From Deltaproteobacteria bacterium Ga0077539 (GTDB taxonomy: Bacteria > Myxococcota_A > Polyangia > Polyangiales > Ga0077539): a stretch of 49,622 nt of DNA. The stretch is from assembly GCA_001465015.1 (NCBI GenBank), contig LNEO01000344.1, positions 1 through 49,622 on the forward strand, read 5' to 3'. The stretch's first letter is position 1; each line of letters starts with the position of its first letter. Positions 29,544 through 38,828 of this stretch are shown piece by piece. The translations under genes and the position numbers were made by a program. The notes under the pieces are model-generated. The model was not told the origin of the DNA, did no database searches, and saw only the letters and a list, made by a program, of their open reading frames with translations.

Positions 29544-31685
29544 TCAGCGCGCGTGAACGAGCGATACGCAATACCGCACGCGCCGCTCGGCCAGGCGATG
29601 AAGCCCGCGCATGAGCTCTGCAAACGGGTAGACCTCGACCCAGGGGAGCACGCGCCCGGCGGCCGCCAACGCCAAGAGCGCCTCGAGGTCTTCGCGCGGC
29701 CCTTGCTTCGCGCCGAGCACCGAGAGTCCGCGAGCCACCAACGCGTCGGGCGCGATGCTGACCCGCCCCGGTCCGATCGCACACTGAATCAAGCGCCCCT
29801 CTTCGCGCAGCCCAGCGAGCAGCGCTCCGGTGGCGTTCAGGTCGTTGCTCGTCGCGATCACCACGTCCGCGCCGCCGCGCTCGGCCAGTTGGTCGCCCGC
29901 GTCCGGTCCCTCGTGGACGATGACGTCGTCGGCGCCCATGCGCAGGAGCTCGTGTCGGCGCGTCTCCGCGCTGGTGATCGCGAGCACTGTGTGTCCGTAG
30001 GCCTTCGCGACTTGCACCGCGAGGTGCCCGAGTCCGCCTACGCCGTGCACCGCAACGACGTCTTCTGCCCGCGGCTGCGCGCGCCGCAACGCGCTGAGCA
30101 CGGTGTAACCCGCGCAGAGCAGGGGCGCTGCGAGGGCGTCCTCGAGTCCGTCGGGAATCCTTACCACGCCCTGCGCGTCCACGATCATCCACTCTGAGTG
30201 GCCGCCGCCGAGCTCGATCCACGTGACGGGATCGACGCAGTGCTCCCAGCGCTCTCGGGCGCACGCCGCGCACGCTCCGCATCCCGCTTGCACCCACGGA
30301 ACGCCCACGCGATCTCCGACGGCTACATCCGATACGTCGTCGCCCACACAATCAACAACGCCGACGGGCTCGTGGCCGCACACGGTTCCTTCGGGCACCG
30401 CAAAGTCGCCGCGAAAGATGTGAACGTCCGTCCCGCACAGCGCGCTCACGGCCACGCGCACCCGCACCTGTCCGGGGCCCGGCGTCGGGATCGCGACGAC
30501 CTCGTGTCGCAGCGGCTTGCGCGCGCCGTCGAACACCGCGCGACGCATCGATCCGACAGGGCGAACGCTGGTTCGATGGCCCCATTGGTGGGCGAGCTGC
30601 ATTCCGACGTCGACCGCGCGGGGCTCGAGCGCGCCGTGCCACGACGCGTACACCGCGAGGTCGTCCCGCGCGAGCAGCGTCGCGCGTACGTCCCCAGGCG
30701 TAACCTCGTCGCGTAGCGCGTCGAGCAGGGCGCGCTGAAATCCATCGAGCGTGGCGGGATCGTCCACGATGGGCTCGGGGTGTCGCGAGGCCGTGGGCGG
30801 GGCGATCCTGCGCGCGCTGGCGTCTCGAACGACCGTGCGAAGCCTGAGAAAATCTTCTCGAAAGCGTCGGATGTCCGTGGGCGAAAGCACCGTGTGATCG
30901 CTGCGTTCGATCACGACGACCTCCAGCGATGGGCTGCGCTGCACGACGTACGCGACGAGGTCGAAGAGCGCTTCGGGGATGTCCTCGCTGTGGGTATCCC
31001 GTCGAAACGGGCGCCGGAGCGGGTCGCTCTCAGGGACCGTGATCGATCCGCCGGCGACGTGAACCTCGCGTACGCGGCGCAGCGGGTAGCGATCGACGAG
31101 GGCGTACGGATCGACCCCGAAATTCAACGCCTGACAATAGAGATTGTGGACGTCGAGCAGCAGAAATCCGTCGCTCGGGGCGAGGAGCGCGTCGATGAAG
31201 TCCGGCTGTGCTTCGACGTCTACCGAGCTGAAGGCCAGCGCGAGATTCTCGAGGCCGACGGGGCCATCGAAGACCTCGCGCAGCGAGGCGATCCGCGCGC
31301 GACCGGCGTTCAGGGCTTCTTTTGAATAGGGGTGCGGAAACACCGTCGCGTTCTCGAAGGACCCCGCCGTGATGAACCCGAAGTGTTCCGAGAGGTGCTG
31401 ATATCGATGCGCTTCGAGGTCGCGTGCCAGCGCATCGAGCCAGCGCGTGTGCCTCTGCGTGGTGCGCTGCGAGAGCATCGAGTGCTCGACGCCGTGCCCG
31501 TACAAGCGATCGGCGTCGCCGTACGCTCGAAGCAGCGCCTCGATCCACGGAGCGATCGGGGGCCCGCCCTCGAACCCCATGTCGACGTACCACTCGACGG
31601 CCTCGACGAGGCCTTCTTCGAAGAGCGGCAGCGCAGCGACGCGAAAGTCTTCGGAGGGTGAGAGAACCAGCCCGACGTGAACCAT
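29544..31685 (-). CDS. DUF692 (MNIO) domain fused to zinc alcohol dehydrogenase
   Basis: 713 residues in one frame. Residues 1-295 are DUF692, a TIM barrel with putative iron ligands and conserved residues: H64/H68 (GHGVEHS), H101 (SEHFGF), E146 (LEN), D178-H180-N181 (LDVHN), H209 (EVHVAGG), H232 (THSED) and E260 (VIERSD). Known members (MbnB, TglH) oxidise Cys or other residues in RiPP peptides. A helical linker (308-372, DDPATLDGFQRALLDALRDE) follows. Residues 380-713 are a zinc MDR dehydrogenase with the CGTD, GHEP and structural-Cys (469, 472, 475, 483) sites and Rossmann GVGGLG (548-553). The start lacks a clear RBS. It follows the Pro-rich lipoprotein by 32 bases on the same strand. The fused activity is inferred. 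Confidence 0.85.
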   Translation of the reverse strand: MVHVGLVLSPSEDFRVAALPLFEEGLVEAVEWYVDMGFEGGPPIAPWIEALLRAYGDADRLYGHGVEHSMLSQRTTQRHTRWLDALARDLEAHRYQHLSEHFGFITAGSFENATVFPHPYSKEALNAGRARIASLREVFDGPVGLENLALAFSSVDVEAQPDFIDALLAPSDGFLLLDVHNLYCQALNFGVDPYALVDRYPLRRVREVHVAGGSITVPESDPLRRPFRRDTHSEDIPEALFDLVAYVVQRSPSLEVVVIERSDHTVLSPTDIRRFREDFLRLRTVVRDASARRIAPPTASRHPEPIVDDPATLDGFQRALLDALRDEVTPGDVRATLLARDDLAVYASWHGALEPRAVDVGMQLAHQWGHRTSVRPVGSMRRAVFDGARKPLRHEVVAIPTPGPGQVRVRVAVSALCGTDVHIFRGDFAVPEGTVCGHEPVGVVDCVGDDVSDVAVGDRVGVPWVQAGCGACAACARERWEHCVDPVTWIELGGGHSEWMIVDAQGVVRIPDGLEDALAAPLLCAGYTVLSALRRAQPRAEDVVAVHGVGGLGHLAVQVAKAYGHTVLAITSAETRRHELLRMGADDVIVHEGPDAGDQLAERGGADVVIATSNDLNATGALLAGLREEGRLIQCAIGPGRVSIAPDALVARGLSVLGAKQGPREDLEALLALAAAGRVLPWVEVYPFAELMRGLHRLAERRVRYCVSLVHAR

Positions 31686-31717
31686 GCGACAGTGGAGGCT
31701 AACGCTCTCCCGTGATC

Positions 31718-32098
31718 TCAGCCCCGCCCGCAGGCAGCCATCGTGTTCATGTGGTTCTGATTGGGGTGCGGGCGCAAGACGCGCTGCCGTCGCGTCGGCC
31801 GCGCAGACGGCGTGACGGGGACCGTCGGCGTTGCGACGACCTCAGGAGCCGGCGGCGTCTCGGGAAGGCTCGGCTGTGCGACGGTCGTGATCCCTTGCTG
31901 CGGTGGGGTGGCGATCGGCGCCGCCGGCTGCACGACAGCGACCGGGAGCGTCTGTGCCAGCTGCGTGTGCGCGGGCGGCGCAGAGGATGGCTCGCTCTGC
32001 ACCACGGGCGCGGGGGTCGGGTTGCATGCGGCGATGCACAGGGCCGAGGCTCCGGCGGCGCGGCGAACGGAGTTCAATACGCTGTCAGTCAATCGCAT
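31718..32098 (-). CDS. Pro-rich lipoprotein with C-terminal His/Met/Cys motif; possible substrate of the DUF692 fusion
   Basis: 126 residues from ATG 32098, chosen because GAGG lies six bases upstream; starts at 32110 and 32155 are possible. The signal peptide (RRAAGASALCIAAC) ends with a lipobox-like CIAAC. About 70 residues of Pro/Ala/Gln/Val-rich linker follow, then a basic patch (ARPTRRQRV) and the tail RPHPNQNHMNTMAACGRG. The tail has one Cys near the end, with His, Asn and Met before it. It is the first gene of a likely two-gene unit with the DUF692-dehydrogenase. The tail would suit a modified peptide or metal site, but this is inference; it could also be an ordinary lipoprotein. Confidence 0.6.
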   Translation of the reverse strand: MRLTDSVLNSVRRAAGASALCIAACNPTPAPVVQSEPSSAPPAHTQLAQTLPVAVVQPAAPIATPPQQGITTVAQPSLPETPPAPEVVATPTVPVTPSARPTRRQRVLRPHPNQNHMNTMAACGRG

Positions 32099-32145
32099 GA
32101 GAAACCTCATTGTCCCAAAGGGGGAGTGGGCGACGGCGACGGGAG

Positions 32146-32176
32146 ATTCTATCACACGCTCACTGTCGACAGTGAG
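32146..32176 (-). promoter_or_regulatory. Palindromic operator and -10-like box before the lipoprotein-DUF692 unit
   Basis: A perfect 18-bp palindrome CTCACTGTCGACAGTGAG lies at 32159-32176, about 60 bases upstream of the lipoprotein ATG. Between it and the gene, on the minus strand, is TAGAAT (32146-32151), close to TATAAT. The symmetry suits a TetR- or LexA-like dimer, but the regulator is not identified and no -35 at good spacing is clear. Confidence 0.5.
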
Positions 32177-32303
32177 AACCCCGGGGACGGTCCTGTTCTT
32201 GGGCGCAATGGTGTTTGGCTCAATCGGCCTGGTCGCTGGCGTTGTCTTCGGGCAACACGCTCCGCTCGTGCGCGGCGGGCGGGCGACGGGACGCGCGGTC
32301 CGC

Positions 32304-35300
32304 TCACTCGTCGAGCAGCCCGTACTCCTTGAGCCGTCGATACAGCGTGCGCCGCGGCATCGCCAGGTGGGTGGCGGCCTTCACCTTGTTCCAGTTGCAC
32401 GACTCCAGGGCGTCGACGATGCGCTGTCGCTCAGACGCCTTGCGCAGCGCCATCGGCGACGACGACGGAGGCGCGACGCTCGTCCGCTCGCTCGACTCGT
32501 CGAGCGGCAGGTGCTCGGCCTCGATCACGTCTCCGTCGACCAGCACCGCCGCGCTCTCGAGCACGTGCCTGAGCTGCCGAACGTTGCCCGGCCACGGCGC
32601 GCGCAGGAGCTTCGCGAGCGCCTCGCGAGAGAGCTTCTTGCGCGGCATCGCGTTCTCTTCGGCAAATCGCGAGAGAAAATGACTCGCCAGCGCGGGGATC
32701 TCGTCCGCTCTCTGCCTGAGCGAGGGCAGCCGCACCGTCACCACCGAGAGCCGGTAGTACAGGTCCTCGCGAAACAACCCCTGCGCCACCAGGTCCTTGA
32801 GCACCTTGTTGCTCGACGCGACGACCCGCGCGTCGACAGGCTCTTCGTTCTCGGCGCCGACGGGACGGATCTTGCGCTCCTGCAAGACGCGCAAGAGCTC
32901 GACCTGCATCTTCAGCGGCATCTCGCTCACCTCGTCGAGCACGAGCGTGCCGCCGTTGGCGCTCGCGATCAGCCCGCGACGGTCGCGATCCGCCCCCGTA
33001 AACGCCCCGCGGACGTGGCCGAACAGCTCGCTCTCGAGCAGCGTCTCGGGGATCGCTCCGCAGTGCACCACCACGAACGGCCCCCGCGCGCGAGCCCCAG
33101 AGAAATGCAGCGCGCGCGCGATCATCTCTTTGCCCGTCCCGCTCTCGCCTTCGATCACCACGGGCACGTCCGCGTCGCGCACGCGCTCGACGATGGCGAA
33201 CAGCTTTCGCATCGCGTCGCCGGACGCGACAACCCCCTGCGGCGCAAACCGCGTGCGCAGCGCCTCTTCTGCGCGCGCGAGCGAGCGTCGCGTGTCCTCG
33301 AGCTCGACCGTCCGCGCAGCGAGGAGCTCTTCGATCTCGCCGCGCGCGGACTCGAGCTCGCGCGTTCGCTCTTGGAGCTGCTCGATGAGCTGCGCGCGCT
33401 CGACGGCGACGCCCGCCTGCTCGGAGAACGCGCGAAGAATCGACACGTCCATCGCGCCCCACTGCGCGCGACGCTGCCGGTTCTCGACGTACAGAACGCC
33501 CAGCGTCCGACCTCGAGCGCGAATGGGCACAGCGGCCACCGCGCCGATCGCCCGATCGTGAACCGACTGAAAGTCCGAGAATCGCCGGTCCTTCGTCGCG
33601 TTGTGCGTCGCGAGCACCTCGCCGTCGATGAGCGCGCTCTCCGCGATCGATCGCGAGAACGGCTCGACGTCACCTCCGACCGGGTCCGTCGCGCCGAGCT
33701 GCGCCCGCAACACAAGCGCGCCGCTCTCGTCGCGCAAGAGCGCCATCGCGCGCTCGGCGTTGGTGAGCTCGGCGGCGGCGCGCACGGTCTGCTCGAGGAC
33801 CGCGTCGAGCGTTCGCTCTTCGTTGACCCTCCGCGCCTGATCGACGAGCAAGACGAGCCGACGGTCCTGCGAGCCGACGGTCATCCCGTGGCCCGACACG
33901 CCGAGCGTGATCCCCGAGATCGTCACCGACCCGTCCATCGCAGGGGCGACGTACGACTCGACCACGCCCTGCGCCCGCAGCGCGACCCGCGACGGAACAG
34001 ACCAGAACGCGCTCCGCAAATCGGGCGGCAGGATGGACGCGACGGACTCGAGCACCTCGATGGCCCGCTCGCGATCGCGCCGCGCGTGAAGCTCTGCGCC
34101 CGTCGCGCGGTGCGCCTCGGCGCGAGCCGAGAGCGAGAGCGCCCGCAGCTCCCACTGCCCCGCGCGCTCGGCGAACTCGCTCGCTTCGGTGAGCCATTTC
34201 ACAGCCGCTCGGTGGTCGTTGCGCAAGAGGCTCGTGCGGCCTCGAAGGTAGCGCCATCGGCTCGCGAGCGGACCCTCGGTCGCCGCGCTCGCCTGGGGAG
34301 TCGCGCGTTCGATCGCCTCGTTGGCCCGCTCGACGTCCGACGCGCCCGCGCGATCGAGCAGCGCTTCGGCGGCGTCGAGCGAGGCGTCGGCGACCGCTTC
34401 TTCGTCGCCGATCGCGCGAAACTCCGCGATCGCTTCGCCCGTGACCGCCAGCGCCTCGTCGTGCTGCCCCGCGCGCGCCTTCGCGACGCCCAAGCCCTGA
34501 AGCGCGTGCGCGACGAGCATCCGAAGCCCCGCCGTTCGCGCCTCGCCGAGCGCTTGCTCGAGCAGCGAGAGCGCGCGCTCGTAGGACCCGAGCTTGATCA
34601 TGTGGCTCGCGAGGTGCAGCTGCGCCCCGAGCAACACGCGCACAGCGCCCGCGCGACGCGCGAGCTTCTCGGCGGCCGACAGGTGCTCGAGCGCGCTCGC
34701 GAGGTCGCCCATCTGCTCGAGCAACGAGCCCAGGTTGAGCCGCGCCGAGGCCATCTGCGAGACGTCGCCGCCCGCCCGCGCGCGCTCGAGCGCTCGCTCG
34801 TAGAGGCTCTTTGCGAGCGACGATTCGCCGGCTCGATCACGGGCGATCGCGAGGTACGCGAGCGTGCTGGCCTCTTGGCGGGGCTCGCTCTGCTCGGTCC
34901 AAAGCGCGAGGGCGCTCTCGAGGCGACCGATCGCCTTGCCCACTTCGCCCACGTACACGTCGGACATCCCTGCGAGCGCGGACAACTTGGCGCGCAGCGA
35001 CGGAGTCTTCGTGAGCGCGAGCGCGAGCTCGCAGCCGGCGACGCAGCCCGCGTAGTCGCCCTCGGAGAAGAACACTCGCGCGAGCTCGTACTGCGACCGC
35101 GCGCGCCCCTCGTCGTCGACGCCCTCGGCGATCGCGCGCCGAGCGACCGTCTTGGCGTCCGAGAGCCTCCCGCTCTGCGAGAGCGAGTGCACGAGCACCC
35201 ACCGCGCGCTCTGAACGAGCTCGCTGGCGCCGCTCGACTCGACGGTGCTCGCGGCTTCGATCGCGGCGGGGTAGTCGCCAGCGGCCGAGAAGAGCTCGGC

Positions 35301-37280
35301 CTCGCGCTGCGTGTCGCCGGGCGCGACGACGGTGGGCGCGTTGTTTCGGAGCGCGCGCAGGAGCGCCGCGGCTGCGCTGGGCAGGTTGCTCTCTGCGAGC
35401 GCCTTGGCGCCGGCGCGCGCGTGGTCGAGCGCGCTTCGGGCGTCGCCTGCACGAAGAAAAGCCCACGCGACGGCGGCCTCGGGCGCGTGCGACGCCGCGA
35501 GCACCCGCGCAGCATCTCGATGGAGCTGCGCTCGCTGCTCGTCGTCGAGCGCGTCGATCACCGCTTGCGCGAGCGAAGGATTCGACGGCGCGAGCGTTTG
35601 ATTGGCCCTGAGCGTGAGCGCGCCGAGCGCGCGGGCGCCCTCGATGTCCTGTGGGCTGACGCCCATCGCGACGAGGGTCTTGCTGTCCGCCGCGACGCCG
35701 AGCGCCTGCGCCGAGGCCACCGCGCGCCTCGACCCTGAGTCGAGCGACTGTGCGCGCCTGCGCGCGACGTCTTGCGCGCGAGGCGGGATCTCGACGCGTG
35801 CGACGTCTGCGGCGGTGACGGCGCCCGCTTCGGCGAGGGCGCGGAGCATCTCGTTGACCGCGAGCGGCAGGGCGCCCGTTCGCGCGCGGACGGCGGCGAC
35901 GACGCCGGGCTCGACGGGGCCGAGGATCTGCTCGCACAGCGAGGCCACTGCGCTCTCGTCGAGCGGTCCGAGCTCGACCACGGACTGCGGCGACAGCTTT
36001 TGAACGGACGATCGAGAGGCGGTCGAAGCGACGACGAGAAACGGCTCGTTGTTGTCGAAGCCGTACGCGACCGAGCGCAACAGCTCGCACACGTACGGAT
36101 CGGACCGGTCGAGGTCGTCCGCGACGAGGAGCACCGGCGCGTTTTCGACGGCGCGACGCAGGTGCGCGACGTAGCCGTCCGGAGAGACATCGTCGAGCGG
36201 AGCGCCGGAGAGGACCTCGATTCCGACGCGCAGCCGCTCTGCGGGAGCCTCGCCGGGCTCTCCTTGAAGGTGGAGCACTTGCACGCCGCGGAGCTGCGCG
36301 CGCCACGTGAGCTCGCGCAGGAGCGTGGTGCGACCGCTTCCTTCTTCGCCGTCGATGAGAACGACGCAGTCGCCGCCCTGGCGACGGAGCAATCGTCGAC
36401 CGATGTGATCGAGGAGCTGGCCGAGCTCGCTCTCGCGCCCCTCCGGTCGCAGCACGACGCGAGCCGGCGTCGCTGCGGGTTTGGGCGCATCTGCGACCAC
36501 GCGAAACAACGCGGCGATGACGTCGTCCGCAGTGCGAAAGCGCTTGTCTGGATCGAGGGACGCGCCCGCGCGGGCGACCTCGACGAGCGCGGCGAGCCGC
36601 GGGTCGCGCGCGACCTCATCGGGAACGGCGGCGTCGACGCCCTCGACGCCGAGCGTCACGAGGAGCGACAGCGAGAGCGCATACAGATCTGCGCGCGGAT
36701 CGGGAGGGAGCGACTCGCCCGCAAACAGCCGGTCGCGGCGCTCGGGGGGCATGAACGCGAGCGTTCCTCCCCGGACGCGCTCGACGGCGCCGAGCGCGCC
36801 ATGGGCCAGACCGAAGTCGATGAGCACGACCGGCGCGCGCCCCGACGCGCGGGGCACGACGAGGTTGGCGGGCTTGAGATCGCCGTGAACGACGCCGAGA
36901 CGATGCATGTGCCGCAGCGTCTCGGCGGCAGCGGCGAAGAGCTCGACGAGACGCTCGGGCGTCGGCGTCGAGCCTTGCAGCGCCTTGTCGAGCGGCGCTC
37001 CATCGACGAACTCTCGGGTGAAGAACGGACCTCCGGGGTCCTCTGCGTCCGGCTCGGCGAGGCCGAAGTCGAACACCCTCGCGACCGCCGGCAGGTCGAG
37101 CTGCGCCAGGACTTGAAACTCGTTGACCAGCCACTGTGCCACCCCCACTTGCGCGTGGGCGTGCAGGCGCTTGAGCACCATCGGCGCGTCGTCCGAAAGC
37201 CGATCGCGAACGAGAAATACGCCGCCGCCGCCGCCCTCTCCGACGCGACGATCAATCCGATAGCGATCCGCCAGCTTCAT
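32304..37280 (-). CDS. Ser/Thr kinase - ATPase - TPR - GAF - sigma-54 activator - Fis fusion
   Basis: 1658 residues. Kinase about 1-265: ATP lysine K37 (MVLKRL), catalytic HGDLKPAN (D134), DFG at 155-157. A P-loop DGEEGSGRTT (311-319, with Arg for the usual Lys) and a helical ATPase part come next, then a long TPR region. A GAF domain lies near 1150-1310, followed by a coiled coil. AAA+ sigma-54 domain about 1374-1600: Walker A GESGTGKE, the GAFTGA sigma-54 contact loop near 1425, Walker B LVLDEVSE. The C-terminal Fis HTH is in the last 40 residues (ALESCNWNKVKAATHL). It should bind DNA and open sigma-54 promoters in response to phosphorylation, nucleotide or GAF ligand. The start is ATG 37280. 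Confidence 0.93.
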   Translation of the reverse strand: MKLADRYRIDRRVGEGGGGGVFLVRDRLSDDAPMVLKRLHAHAQVGVAQWLVNEFQVLAQLDLPAVARVFDFGLAEPDAEDPGGPFFTREFVDGAPLDKALQGSTPTPERLVELFAAAAETLRHMHRLGVVHGDLKPANLVVPRASGRAPVVLIDFGLAHGALGAVERVRGGTLAFMPPERRDRLFAGESLPPDPRADLYALSLSLLVTLGVEGVDAAVPDEVARDPRLAALVEVARAGASLDPDKRFRTADDVIAALFRVVADAPKPAATPARVVLRPEGRESELGQLLDHIGRRLLRRQGGDCVVLIDGEEGSGRTTLLRELTWRAQLRGVQVLHLQGEPGEAPAERLRVGIEVLSGAPLDDVSPDGYVAHLRRAVENAPVLLVADDLDRSDPYVCELLRSVAYGFDNNEPFLVVASTASRSSVQKLSPQSVVELGPLDESAVASLCEQILGPVEPGVVAAVRARTGALPLAVNEMLRALAEAGAVTAADVARVEIPPRAQDVARRRAQSLDSGSRRAVASAQALGVAADSKTLVAMGVSPQDIEGARALGALTLRANQTLAPSNPSLAQAVIDALDDEQRAQLHRDAARVLAASHAPEAAVAWAFLRAGDARSALDHARAGAKALAESNLPSAAAALLRALRNNAPTVVAPGDTQREAELFSAAGDYPAAIEAASTVESSGASELVQSARWVLVHSLSQSGRLSDAKTVARRAIAEGVDDEGRARSQYELARVFFSEGDYAGCVAGCELALALTKTPSLRAKLSALAGMSDVYVGEVGKAIGRLESALALWTEQSEPRQEASTLAYLAIARDRAGESSLAKSLYERALERARAGGDVSQMASARLNLGSLLEQMGDLASALEHLSAAEKLARRAGAVRVLLGAQLHLASHMIKLGSYERALSLLEQALGEARTAGLRMLVAHALQGLGVAKARAGQHDEALAVTGEAIAEFRAIGDEEAVADASLDAAEALLDRAGASDVERANEAIERATPQASAATEGPLASRWRYLRGRTSLLRNDHRAAVKWLTEASEFAERAGQWELRALSLSARAEAHRATGAELHARRDRERAIEVLESVASILPPDLRSAFWSVPSRVALRAQGVVESYVAPAMDGSVTISGITLGVSGHGMTVGSQDRRLVLLVDQARRVNEERTLDAVLEQTVRAAAELTNAERAMALLRDESGALVLRAQLGATDPVGGDVEPFSRSIAESALIDGEVLATHNATKDRRFSDFQSVHDRAIGAVAAVPIRARGRTLGVLYVENRQRRAQWGAMDVSILRAFSEQAGVAVERAQLIEQLQERTRELESARGEIEELLAARTVELEDTRRSLARAEEALRTRFAPQGVVASGDAMRKLFAIVERVRDADVPVVIEGESGTGKEMIARALHFSGARARGPFVVVHCGAIPETLLESELFGHVRGAFTGADRDRRGLIASANGGTLVLDEVSEMPLKMQVELLRVLQERKIRPVGAENEEPVDARVVASSNKVLKDLVAQGLFREDLYYRLSVVTVRLPSLRQRADEIPALASHFLSRFAEENAMPRKKLSREALAKLLRAPWPGNVRQLRHVLESAAVLVDGDVIEAEHLPLDESSERTSVAPPSSSPMALRKASERQRIVDALESCNWNKVKAATHLAMPRRTLYRRLKEYGLLDE

Positions 37281-37428
37281 GCTCTAGCCGCGCCGAGCAT
37301 AGACCAGATTGCGCCGCGTCTGTGTCGCTCTGTGCCCCACTCGAGGCCCGAAGCGCGGTCTCGCACAGGCCGCGCGCCCAACGGTCGTGGGGCCGTGGCT
37401 CCGAGCGGAGGCTCAGCGTGACGCCCTG

Positions 37429-37971
37429 TCAGAGTCCCGAGAGGTCCTCACGAACCCGTGCGAATTGCCACACATCGAGGAACTTCCCGCCCTTCAACGC
37501 GGCCTTTCGCGCGACTCCTTCTCGCGCGTAGCCGCACTTCTCGAGCACGCGGGCGCTGGCTTCGTTGCCCTCGAACACCCCTGCGTACAGCCGAACCATC
37601 GCGTGTCGCTCGAACCCGTACTCGGTGATCGCGCCGAGCACGCGCGTGGCGATCCCGCGGCCCCAGTGAGCGCGACCGAGCCAATATCCCACCTCCGCAG
37701 AGAAGCGGTGCACGTCGTCGCCGAACACGAAGCCCGCGCCTCCGACCACCGCACCTCCGACGTCGATCGCGAAATTGCAGCACGGGCGGAGATCCCGGTT
37801 GAACTCGACCCACCCCCGCGCGTCCTCCAGCGTGTACGGATGCGGAAAGCGATCTCGAAGAAACCGCGCTACTTCTGGGTCGTTGGCGCTCTCGACGAGC
37901 GAGCGCTCGTCCCCGAGGCGAAACGGTCTCAGGATCACACCGCCGCCCGCGTCGATGCGCTCATCGGTCAT
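37429..37971 (-). CDS. GNAT N-acetyltransferase (RimJ/RimL type)
   Basis: 180 residues from ATG 37971 (MTDERIDAGGGVILRPF). The frame is open further upstream, but there it is Arg/Ser-rich and overlaps the spacer to the divergent amidase gene. LRPFRLGDERSLVESAND, YWLGRAHWGRGIATRVLGAI (acetyl-CoA loop) and the FEGNEASARVLEKCGYAREG block give the GNAT fold of the RimJ/L family, acting on protein N-termini or small amines. It lies 148 bases upstream of the giant kinase gene on the same strand. Substrate not predictable. Confidence 0.88.
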   Translation of the reverse strand: MTDERIDAGGGVILRPFRLGDERSLVESANDPEVARFLRDRFPHPYTLEDARGWVEFNRDLRPCCNFAIDVGGAVVGGAGFVFGDDVHRFSAEVGYWLGRAHWGRGIATRVLGAITEYGFERHAMVRLYAGVFEGNEASARVLEKCGYAREGVARKAALKGGKFLDVWQFARVREDLSGL

Positions 37972-38081
37972 GACGACCGTGATCGTACCATCCGCAGATC
38001 GCCCCTTCGAAGACGACGCAATTCGCTCGTCGATCGTTTGGGCTCGCGCCGCGCGTTCGCCTACACTCTGGCTCACCCTCA

Positions 38082-38828
38082 GTGGCGATCCGCGGCGCGA
38101 TCGTGTGCGTGTGCGCGGGGGTCTGGTGCCTCACTGCGCCGGACCTCTCGGCGACGCTGCGCTCGAGGCTCGAGCCGCGGATCACGCGCCGCGCCGCGCG
38201 AAGAGCGCTCCTTCGCGAGGTGCAGCTGCTGCATTCGCAGGGCGATCGCAACCGAGCGCCGCCGGCGCCCACGATCGTTCCGAGGCTATTGCCGTTCATC
38301 GATGAGCGAATGACCCAGGCCGCCGAGTACTCGTACCGGCACTACGGCGAGCGCGAATGGCGCCTCGATCCGCAGATGATCGTGCTGCACTACACGTGCG
38401 GACCCACGTTTTCATCGGCGTGGCACACCTTCGCGAACAACCGCCCCCGGCGCGGAGAGCTGCCCGGCCTGTGCGCGCATTACATCGTCGATCAGGACGG
38501 GACGATCTACGGACTCGTTCCGCCGTCGGTCCGCTGTCGCCACGCAAACGGCGTCAATCACGTCGCGGTCGGCATCGAGTTCGTCCAAGACTGCCTCCCC
38601 GAAGGAGCGTCCGCCGTCGAGCGCGCGATGCTCACGCGCGGCCCCCAGATCGAAGCGGGCCTCGCGCTCGTGCGTCACCTTCGCCGTCGCTACGACATCC
38701 GCGACGAGAACATCATCGGCCACGCGATGGTCAACCGACACCCGATGTACGCAGACCTGCTCGGCCGCACCAACGACCACGGAGACTGGCGCGAAGGCGC
38801 CGTGCGCGAGTTTCGGCGGCGGCTGTAG
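38082..38828 (+). CDS. N-acetylmuramoyl-L-alanine amidase (Amidase_2/PGRP fold)
   Basis: 248 residues from GTG 38082. The N-terminus is a hydrophobic signal (IRGAIVCVCAGVWCL), so it is likely exported. IVLHYTCG opens the amidase fold; CAHYIVDQDGTIYGLV, HANGVNHVAVGIEFV and GHAMVNRHPMYADLL follow. The zinc ligands are probably H in LHYT and H in GHAMV. It would cut the amide bond between MurNAc and L-Ala of peptidoglycan. It is divergent from the acetyltransferase. Confidence 0.87.
   Translation: MAIRGAIVCVCAGVWCLTAPDLSATLRSRLEPRITRRAARRALLREVQLLHSQGDRNRAPPAPTIVPRLLPFIDERMTQAAEYSYRHYGEREWRLDPQMIVLHYTCGPTFSSAWHTFANNRPRRGELPGLCAHYIVDQDGTIYGLVPPSVRCRHANGVNHVAVGIEFVQDCLPEGASAVERAMLTRGPQIEAGLALVRHLRRRYDIRDENIIGHAMVNRHPMYADLLGRTNDHGDWREGAVREFRRRL

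Noticed and set aside
31761..35738. A 1325-codon open frame on the plus strand
   Set aside because: Antisense to the lipoprotein and the kinase-sigma54 gene; composition is Arg/Glu/Leu shadow with no recognisable motif.
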